Position numbers and translations under genes: made by a program
Notes under the pieces: generated by a model
What the model saw: the letters and a program-made list of their open reading frames with translations, nothing else
Database searches by the model: none
Told to the model about the DNA's origin: nothing
Part shown: positions 5,851 to 11,288 of the stretch, piece by piece
How positions within the stretch are numbered: the stretch's first letter is position 1
Layout: each line of letters begins with the position of its first letter
Assembly: GCA_020627525.1 (NCBI GenBank)
Contig: JAHDGP010000112.1
Coordinates: 1-11,288, forward strand
Length of the DNA stretch: 11,288 nt
Origin: Bacteroidota bacterium
GTDB lineage: Bacteria; Bacteroidota; Bacteroidia; Chitinophagales; UBA2359
Direction: 5' to 3'

Positions 5851-8253
5851 TTATTTCTTAGCAGTAAATAACAGTTTTGCCTGCTTTTTCCACTCATCTC
5901 TTTTAATTCTTCCAGGGAAAAATTCAATCGCTTCATTTACTTTATCCTCATCGTCTGAATCAAATTTACTAATCTGCTCAAAGGTATAAATCCCTAATGC
6001 ATTTAGCTTTTCCTCAATGAAAGGACCAATTCCACTGATCTCTTTCAAGTCATCTCTCTGATCAATACTGGCAACTCCAATCTTTCCAAAATTAATTTGA
6101 CTCGCTTTCTCTTTAATTCTTTTTAAAGCTGCCTCCTTCTTTGAAATTTCAGCTTTTAACGCATCCGCTTTGTCTGCTGCTGCGCTCTTCACTTCCTCAA
6201 TTTTATCTGTTTTCTTAGAGAGCTGTGCTTTTAATTTCGCAATTTCATCTGTTAAAGAAGACTTGTCATTTGTCAAAGATTTTATTCTGCTATTAGAATC
6301 ATCAAACTTTTGATTCAGGTTATTAAAGCTCGCAGAAAGTGCCGCAAATTTTGTTTGCCATTCATTTCCGCCATCAAGTTTTGCTTTTAATGAACTGATT
6401 TTCTTTTTCAAAGAATCTACCTCAGAGGCATCAACCTTTGGAGCAGATTGTTTACTCGAAGCTAATTTATCATTTTCAACTTTAAGTGCATTTATTCTCG
6501 AATTAGCATCGCTTAACTGTGCATTTAATCTTTGTTGGAATGAATTATAATCTGTATTAATCTTTTTCTTGTCCTCTTCTAAATTCTTAATTTTCGCATC
6601 GTAAGCATTCGTTTTTACAATTAAATCATTGTACTTATTTTTCCAGTCAACCAATTCAGTATTAGATTTTCCAGAGTTAGACTTAATTTGACTAACAGTA
6701 TTTTGAAGGGCAGCATTTTCTTGCTTTAACTTCTCCAACTCAATTTTACTGCTATCATATGTTGCTTGCAAGTTAGAGTAACTTGTATTCAACTTATCAA
6801 TTTCAGCAATTTTGAATTCTGAGTTTTGCGAAACTAAATTAACTGCTTTTTTAGATTCATTTAACTCATCTTTTAGTTTGCCATTTGCAATTTTAAACTC
6901 CGCTATTTGTGTATTTAGATCCGCAATTTGTTTTGCGTGGTTTTCATTTTCCAGTTTCAATTTATAAGCATTATCATTGTCTAATTTGTGCTTATTAATT
7001 AATTGCGCTTTTTCATCATCTTTCGCAGCCAGCTTTTGTTCCATCTCTGTAAACATTTCTCTCCAATGCGCTCTATCTGTTTCTACTTTAGTAAGCTTGT
7101 CAGCAATATCTGCACTTTCACTTTGGCTCTGTTCAAATTTAATTCTCCAATCATTTGTTTGTTGATCAAACAAGCCTAATTTTTCTTCATTCGATTTATT
7201 CAATCCTATCAAATCATTGTACTGAATGTTTAGATTGCTGATGTTGGCATTTAAAGAGTTGATTTTTTGTTCATTTTGCTCCTTAATTTTCATCATATCC
7301 TCGTACTCAGTTTTCCAATGATTTCTGTCATTGGTCAACTGCTCAACTTTATCTTCTAATGATTTAATATTCGCTTTTTCTGAATCTTGCGCTTTTTTAC
7401 TGTTTTCCACCAATTCTTCCAAGTCCAGAATTTTGGTTTGTTTCACATTATTAATACCAAGCAGCTCATTGTGCTTCATTTTCCACCCTTCCGACTCTTT
7501 CTGTGAATTTTCTAACTGTTTCTCTGTATCTCTATTGATACCAAACAGTTCTTCAAACTTAAACTTCCAATCATCCCGATCAACAGTCAATTCATTTATA
7601 TCTGTTTCGTTAACTTTGATAACTCCAAGCAGTTCTTCATTTTTGGCAATCAGATTGCGCTTGTCTGTTTCAAGAACTTTAATTTTTTCAAGATTTAAGT
7701 TATTCTCCTTTTTAATTTCCTCATATTTTTCACGGAAATCATCACGTTCTTTTTTAACCTTATCAAATTCAGACTTAAGTTTTTCAAGTTCTGCCTCTAA
7801 ACGCACATTTTTATTCGTAGCCGTTTTCAGTTTCTCTTCTAAATCCTTGTAACGGACTTGCAAACCTGTCAACTCTTTTTTAACAGCAGATAACTCATCC
7901 GCAGCTTGCCTTTTATAATTATCGAATTCAGTTTGCAGTCTGGATTTTGAAGTTTCAAGATTACTGTAGTTCGTTTCTAATTCTTCATACCTTCTCTTCA
8001 ATTCTGCATATTGATCATTTAAGTTTGCTTCTCTTTTTTTAAGAGATTCATAATTTCCTGTCAAAGAATTGAACTCACTTACTTTTGTATCGTAATCACC
8101 TGAAAGTCTGTTGAATCGACCATCTAATTCAGAATACATTCCTTTCCATTTTCTCCACCAGAGCCATGTTGCTATAGCTCCAAGGATAGCGGCAAGAAGA
8201 TAAAACAATAAAAAGGGTCCAGTACATGCTAAACTAAAAGCGTTGGTAATCAT
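5851..8253 (-). CDS. Membrane-anchored long coiled-coil protein with C-terminal helix-hairpin-helix domain
   Basis: This 800-residue protein has one N-terminal membrane helix (about 12-33) followed by WWRKWKG; by the positive-inside rule the rod should be cytoplasmic. Residues about 40-725 are almost continuous coiled coil, rich in Lys, Glu, Asn, Leu and Ser. Trp229, 257, 313, 369, 397 and 537 all sit in the same 28-residue phase, in a motif like WKxKYEELLGIN-N-xKIxxLE. The tail, about 734-793, reads LKEISGIGPFIEEKL...LGIYTFEQIS...DEWKKQAKLL, a helix-hairpin-helix resembling those in COG3743-type predicted DNA-binding/nuclease-like proteins. I see no catalytic nuclease residues. The ATG at 8251-8253 is supported by the membrane helix just after it. 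It follows the OmpA-like gene by 68 bases and is likely co-transcribed. A structural or tethering role is inference; no named gene is recognised. Confidence 0.85.
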   Translation of the reverse strand: MITNAFSLACTGPFLLFYLLAAILGAIATWLWWRKWKGMYSELDGRFNRLSGDYDTKVSEFNSLTGNYESLKKREANLNDQYAELKRRYEELETNYSNLETSKSRLQTEFDNYKRQAADELSAVKKELTGLQVRYKDLEEKLKTATNKNVRLEAELEKLKSEFDKVKKERDDFREKYEEIKKENNLNLEKIKVLETDKRNLIAKNEELLGVIKVNETDINELTVDRDDWKFKFEELFGINRDTEKQLENSQKESEGWKMKHNELLGINNVKQTKILDLEELVENSKKAQDSEKANIKSLEDKVEQLTNDRNHWKTEYEDMMKIKEQNEQKINSLNANISNLNIQYNDLIGLNKSNEEKLGLFDQQTNDWRIKFEQSQSESADIADKLTKVETDRAHWREMFTEMEQKLAAKDDEKAQLINKHKLDNDNAYKLKLENENHAKQIADLNTQIAEFKIANGKLKDELNESKKAVNLVSQNSEFKIAEIDKLNTSYSNLQATYDSSKIELEKLKQENAALQNTVSQIKSNSGKSNTELVDWKNKYNDLIVKTNAYDAKIKNLEEDKKKINTDYNSFQQRLNAQLSDANSRINALKVENDKLASSKQSAPKVDASEVDSLKKKISSLKAKLDGGNEWQTKFAALSASFNNLNQKFDDSNSRIKSLTNDKSSLTDEIAKLKAQLSKKTDKIEEVKSAAADKADALKAEISKKEAALKRIKEKASQINFGKIGVASIDQRDDLKEISGIGPFIEEKLNALGIYTFEQISKFDSDDEDKVNEAIEFFPGRIKRDEWKKQAKLLFTAKK

Positions 8254-8321
8254 TTTTATATTTGTGTTTAAGTGTAATAATCTAGTTTGTAATAATATTA
8301 TTTAAATGAAGCTTCCCTAAA

Positions 8322-9626
8322 TTATTTTATAATTGGTTTAACTTCAACTCTTCTATTTTTCTGTCTTCCTTCATCCGTCTTATTGGATTCAATTGGACTT
8401 GTTTCACCCATTGAAGAAGTATTCGTCTGTTTCCCACTGATTCCATTTTTACGCAAATAGTCATTTATAAAATCAGCTCTTTTTTGTCCAAGTCTTTTAT
8501 TAGCTCCGGCATCCCCTTGATCATCTGTATGGCCAATAATACTAACTTTTGAATCAGGATTTCTATCCATATAGTAAATCAAATCAGCAAAATAGCTTCT
8601 CAGTTCTTTATCCAAAACGACCCTGTTTTTACCTGTTTCGAAATACAAATACTTAGGACCAATTTTTAAAGTCTTTTCAATTTGAGCAATTCTAGGATCA
8701 ACTGTTTCAGATTTTGTAGCAAAAGAATAGTTGATGCCACCAGTCAAAATTTTATTATTAAACTTTAAATTATTATTCAACAATCCTTTGGTATCAATCT
8801 GATTGCTGTTAACTCCTAAGTTCGTAAATGCCTTTTTAACATTGTTTGCTCTCGCCAATCCTAAGTTAGGTAATATTGAAGTATTTTCTTCATCTTTATC
8901 ATATAATCCTGTCAAAACCAACATTTTAGCAGGATTTTCTTTAAGATAAGTCGTAACCTCTCTAAAAGACTGCTTCACATCAGCAGGAAGTGGCTTGTTA
9001 AATTCATAGGATGAATTATTGAATGTTAGATTGCCATCTGTCTTGGTGCTAAATCTTGTACCATCTGAAATTGCCAATGTAGCAACATTCGTAATAGCAG
9101 CTGGCTTAACTGGTTCAGGTTTCGCTTGAACAGCTTTTGAAAATTTAAAATTCACTCCGCCATATAGCTCTTTGCCATTGTCAAAATCAATAGATGAGCT
9201 TTCTCCTTTGGTCAAAATTCTTGAATTGCCAACCCCATATTGAACCAATCTTTCTTTAATGGCTTCAGCTCTTGCCATACCCAAATTTCCAAATTGAGTT
9301 TTGTTATTTTCAGATGATTCATACAAGCCTGTTAAGGTCAAATTTTTATCGGCATTGGACTTCAAATAACCAGCTACTTCTTTCAAACCATCGTTGGTAA
9401 CATCTGGTATTATTGGAACATTGCTTGATTGTGCAAACCTGAAAATATCCGACTTGTCAACAACAGATTTAATTCCATCAGTAACTTTCCAGGGATGGCT
9501 TGCCAAAGATTTAGCGGGCACACCGCAATAGCCTGCATTGTTGGCGGCTGTATAGTATTTTGATCCTCCAAATAGAAATAGACCAAATAGTAAAATACAG
9601 CAAAGAAGAATTAATAAATTTCTCAT
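8322..9626 (-). CDS. OmpA-family protein with three OmpA-like modules and an N-terminal membrane anchor
   Basis: From the ATG at 9624-9626 it has 434 residues; an in-frame TTG four codons upstream is less likely. MRNLLILLCCILLFGLFLFGG forms a membrane anchor or uncleaved signal, after which the chain should be periplasmic. The C-terminal module (about 326-430) is a standard OmpA peptidoglycan-binding domain: YLYFETGKNRVV, SIIGHTDDQGDAGANKRLG, QKRADFINDYL and EGRQKNRRVEV. Asp368 and Arg383 have the 15-residue spacing of the diaminopimelate-binding pair. Two earlier modules (about 60-165 and 200-302) resemble each other closely (LTGLYE... LGMARA; LTGLYD... LGLARA) and look like diverged OmpA folds, with GHTD replaced by GLYE or GLYD. 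A Pro/Lys/Ala linker (167-177) separates them. No beta-barrel is present. It is the upstream partner of the coiled-coil HhH gene, 68 bases apart. Confidence 0.9.
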   Translation of the reverse strand: MRNLLILLCCILLFGLFLFGGSKYYTAANNAGYCGVPAKSLASHPWKVTDGIKSVVDKSDIFRFAQSSNVPIIPDVTNDGLKEVAGYLKSNADKNLTLTGLYESSENNKTQFGNLGMARAEAIKERLVQYGVGNSRILTKGESSSIDFDNGKELYGGVNFKFSKAVQAKPEPVKPAAITNVATLAISDGTRFSTKTDGNLTFNNSSYEFNKPLPADVKQSFREVTTYLKENPAKMLVLTGLYDKDEENTSILPNLGLARANNVKKAFTNLGVNSNQIDTKGLLNNNLKFNNKILTGGINYSFATKSETVDPRIAQIEKTLKIGPKYLYFETGKNRVVLDKELRSYFADLIYYMDRNPDSKVSIIGHTDDQGDAGANKRLGQKRADFINDYLRKNGISGKQTNTSSMGETSPIESNKTDEGRQKNRRVEVKPIIK

Positions 9627-9776
9627 TGATTGTATCAAGGATTTATGAACCGTATGAATTGGTTCGGTGTATTCGCAATAGTTTAATTTTCTGACCTGAA
9701 ATATACAAAAAGTGACACAGATATTAACATACGTTAAGAAGTTTTGAAAACAAGATCACATTTTGTTTAAATAGCT

Positions 9777-9784
9777 TAAATTTG
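9777..9784 (+). promoter_or_regulatory. Candidate -7 box for the HMG-CoA lyase gene
   Basis: TAAATTTG matches TAnnTTTG, about 108 bases upstream of the lyase ATG. I find no TTG at the right upstream distance, so support is weak. It faces the minus-strand -7 box at 9791-9798 with six bases between them. Confidence 0.3.
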
Positions 9785-9790
9785 CAATGA

Positions 9791-9819
9791 CAAATATAGA
9801 AAGCCTGACAAACCATCAA
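9791..9819 (-). promoter_or_regulatory. Candidate Bacteroidota promoter for the OmpA / coiled-coil pair
   Basis: On the minus strand, TTG at 9819-9817 and TATATTTG at 9798-9791 are separated by 18 bases, close to the TTG / TAnnTTTG pattern of Bacteroidota primary sigma factors. It would give a leader of about 160 bases before the OmpA ATG. The TTG lies inside the hairpin at 9809-9841. Confidence 0.4.
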
Positions 9820-9841
9820 GGTTAAAAACCTTGATGGTTTG
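9809..9841. repeat. Perfect 15-bp inverted repeat (hairpin) in the lyase leader
   Basis: Bases 9809-9823 (CAAACCATCAAGGTT) and 9827-9841 (AACCTTGATGGTTTG) are exact reverse complements with an AAA loop. The plus strand continues AACGTGTTTTTTACC, so an RNA made rightward would resemble a terminator/attenuator with a T-run set off by five bases. It lies 50 bases before the lyase start. A dispersed intergenic palindrome is also possible. Confidence 0.85.
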
Positions 9842-9891
9842 AACGTGTTTTTTACCTTTTTAGTTCAAAAAATAATCAAAAGCCAAGTAAA

Positions 9892-10746
9892 ATGGGTCTA
9901 ATAAAATTAATTGAGTGTCCAAGAGATGCGATGCAAGGCTTAAAAGATTTTGTTCCGACAGATCTTAAAGTAAGCTATTTGAATGATCTTCTGAAAGTTG
10001 GTTTTGATACATTGGACTTTGGCAGCTTTGTTTCGCCAAAAGCTATTCCTCAAATGAGGGATACTCATAGTGTATTGGCAAGGTTAAACTTGGAAGAATC
10101 TGACACTAAATTATTGGCAATTATTGCCAATGAGCGTGGGGCAATTAATGCTTGTGAATTTGATGAAATAGACTACTTAGGTTTCCCCTTCTCTATTTCA
10201 GAAACCTTTCAAATGAGAAATACTAAAAAGTCCATTGAAGAATCTTTGGAGTTGGTTGAAATATTGATGAATATGTGTGAGGTGCATGGGAAGGAATTGG
10301 TGGTTTATGCGTCTATGGCTTTTGGCAATCCTTACGGTGATCCCTGGGATCAGGCTATTTTGGAACATTGGATTGATAGGTTGGAAATATTAAAAGTAGA
10401 GACCATTTCGCTTTCAGATACAGTAGGCGTTGCAACTCCACAGCAAATTTCTGAAGCATTTAAATCGCTTTCAGAAAATTTTCCCAAAACAGAATTTGGC
10501 GCACATTTTCATACAACGGCTGAAAACTGGGAGCAAAATTTGAATGCTGCTTTTTTGAGTGGATGTACTCGTTTTGACGGAGCGATAAAAGGCTACGGAG
10601 GATGCCCGATGGCAAAAGACGATTTGGTAGGGAATATGCCTACGGAAAAAATGATTGCTTATTTTAATGATAAAAATATAAAACTCAACATCGACGAAGA
10701 GGCATTTACAATGGCTATGGATAAATCTAGATTGATATTTGCCTAA
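9892..10746 (+). CDS. Hydroxymethylglutaryl-CoA lyase homologue
   Basis: HMG-CoA lyase splits HMG-CoA into acetoacetate and acetyl-CoA at the end of leucine breakdown. The 284-residue protein has the DRE-TIM barrel motifs in order: IECPRDAMQG (7-16, with Arg11-Asp12 as the catalytic pair), FGSFVSPKAIPQM (43-55), LSDTVGVATP (174-183), AHFHTT (204-209, metal ligands His205 and His207) and YGGCPMAKDD (235-244, Cys238 on the active-site loop) followed by GNMPTE (247-252). Length is slightly short of the ~300 usual. The loop differs from the classical GLGGCPYA-GASGN, and ECPRDAMQ replaces the usual VGPRDGLQ, so a related DRE-TIM activity cannot be excluded. Start is the ATG at 9892; no Shine-Dalgarno is seen. 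It is transcribed alone, convergent with the DUF1428 gene; no leucine-pathway neighbours are in the window. Confidence 0.88.
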   Translation: MGLIKLIECPRDAMQGLKDFVPTDLKVSYLNDLLKVGFDTLDFGSFVSPKAIPQMRDTHSVLARLNLEESDTKLLAIIANERGAINACEFDEIDYLGFPFSISETFQMRNTKKSIEESLELVEILMNMCEVHGKELVVYASMAFGNPYGDPWDQAILEHWIDRLEILKVETISLSDTVGVATPQQISEAFKSLSENFPKTEFGAHFHTTAENWEQNLNAAFLSGCTRFDGAIKGYGGCPMAKDDLVGNMPTEKMIAYFNDKNIKLNIDEEAFTMAMDKSRLIFA

Positions 10747-10803
10747 GTAAAAGTTGAAATATAATTTCGCCTACGATCAGTCGAGTACGGTTTTACTATT
10801 TGA

Positions 10804-11184
10804 TCAGACGAGCAATTGGAATCCACCGTAAACCATTCGTTTGGCATCAAAGATCATTCTTGATGGATCGGTTAGAGGGGCAATTAAATCGGTCATTCTT
10901 GGGTCGATTGGGACCTTCTTATTTGCGAGGTCACGCGCCTCTTTTGATTCGAACACAACCCATCCAAACACAATGGCTTCATCCTCTTTTGCATCTATGA
11001 GTTCAGGAAAAGAACGTGTGCCTTCTAGTTTTAAATCCTCCCCAACATATTCAAAGTAGGCAAGTGCGCCATATTCCTTCCAAATCTCTGCAACCGTTTT
11101 AGCAACACGCTTATATTCGTCCAGGTGAATTTTTGGAATGGGAAGGACGAATCCATCTATATAATTTGTCTTGTTTTCCTTCAT
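10804..11184 (-). CDS. DUF1428 family protein (YbaA-like)
   Basis: From the ATG at 11182-11184 it has 126 residues, close to the ~117 of E. coli YbaA. Family features are YIDGFVLPIP near the start, KEYGALAYFEYVGED, a central EAIVFGWVVFESKEARD, DPRM and the terminal FDAKRMVYGGFQ. It is a small ferredoxin-like alpha+beta cytoplasmic protein of unknown biochemical role. The frame remains open upstream of this ATG through a TTG at 11220 to the right edge of the window with no stop (see finding), so the true start could be further upstream. It is convergent with the HMG-CoA lyase gene, with a 57-base gap that shows only a weak 7-bp inverted repeat (AGTAAAA / TTTTACT). Confidence 0.88.
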   Translation of the reverse strand: MKENKTNYIDGFVLPIPKIHLDEYKRVAKTVAEIWKEYGALAYFEYVGEDLKLEGTRSFPELIDAKEDEAIVFGWVVFESKEARDLANKKVPIDPRMTDLIAPLTDPSRMIFDAKRMVYGGFQLLV

Positions 11185-11288
11185 TTTATTCAGTTCTTTC
11201 AACAAGGTTTTGGCTACCAAATTTAGCTTATTAGAAGCTAAAGGACTTGCTCTTGTGATTAGTTCTTTGTCGGTTTTAATAGTTTGAA

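Noticed and set aside
7331..7852. 173-codon plus-strand open frame, Ser/Phe/Leu-rich
   Set aside because: It is the antisense shadow of the Lys/Glu/Leu-rich coiled-coil gene, whose codon composition keeps the opposite strand free of stops.
9724..9737. TTAAC-ATAC-GTTAA as an operator
   Set aside because: The half-sites are only 5 bp in AT-rich DNA; this is easily chance and nothing else supports it.
10775..10812. Near-repeat GATCAGTCGAG / GATCAGACGAG at the end of the DUF1428 gene
   Set aside because: It is an 11-bp word with one mismatch, too short to separate from chance.

Overview
The window looks like a piece of a Bacteroidota chromosome. It is AT-rich (roughly one third G+C by eye) and shows no convincing Shine-Dalgarno sequence before any gene. 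Its candidate promoters fit the Bacteroidota TTG / TAnnTTTG pattern. The gene families also fit that phylum: an M1-aminopeptidase-like secreted protein with the typical YWQQD block, a divergent HMG-CoA lyase, and an OmpA-domain protein paired with a coiled-coil helix-hairpin-helix (HhH) protein. I cannot name the genus.

Layout, left to right. Bases 1-284 hold a minus-strand open frame that runs off the left edge, probably the 5' part of an unrecognised membrane-like gene. After about 280 quiet bases come two minus-strand housekeeping genes, purA (adenylosuccinate synthetase) and upstream of it dprA (DNA uptake/recombination mediator). Next is a roughly 460-base gap containing a 179-bp element with imperfect 22-bp terminal inverted repeats, which resembles a MITE. 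On the plus strand follows a secreted 443-aa protein that aligns by eye with both ends of Bacteroidota M1 aminopeptidases. Its HExxH zinc site is degraded and a large part of the catalytic domain is missing, so it is a candidate pseudoenzyme. A 34-bp direct repeat (two copies, 99-bp period) follows it, then a minus-strand PPP-type metallophosphoesterase.

The most interesting part is the minus-strand pair at 5851-9626. The first gene encodes a membrane-anchored periplasmic protein with three OmpA-like modules, of which only the last looks like a canonical peptidoglycan binder. Sixty-eight bases downstream, the second encodes an 800-aa protein with one N-terminal membrane helix, about 690 residues of predicted coiled coil and a C-terminal HhH domain. 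Within the rod, Trp residues keep to a 28-residue (four-heptad) phase over several hundred residues. Topology and domains suggest, as a hypothesis only, a two-protein link from the cell wall through the inner membrane to cytoplasmic DNA.

To the right, the intergenic region upstream of the OmpA gene carries two facing promoter-like -7 boxes and a perfect 15-bp hairpin. A plus-strand HMG-CoA lyase homologue follows, and then a convergent minus-strand DUF1428 (YbaA-like) gene whose reading frame stays open to the right edge.
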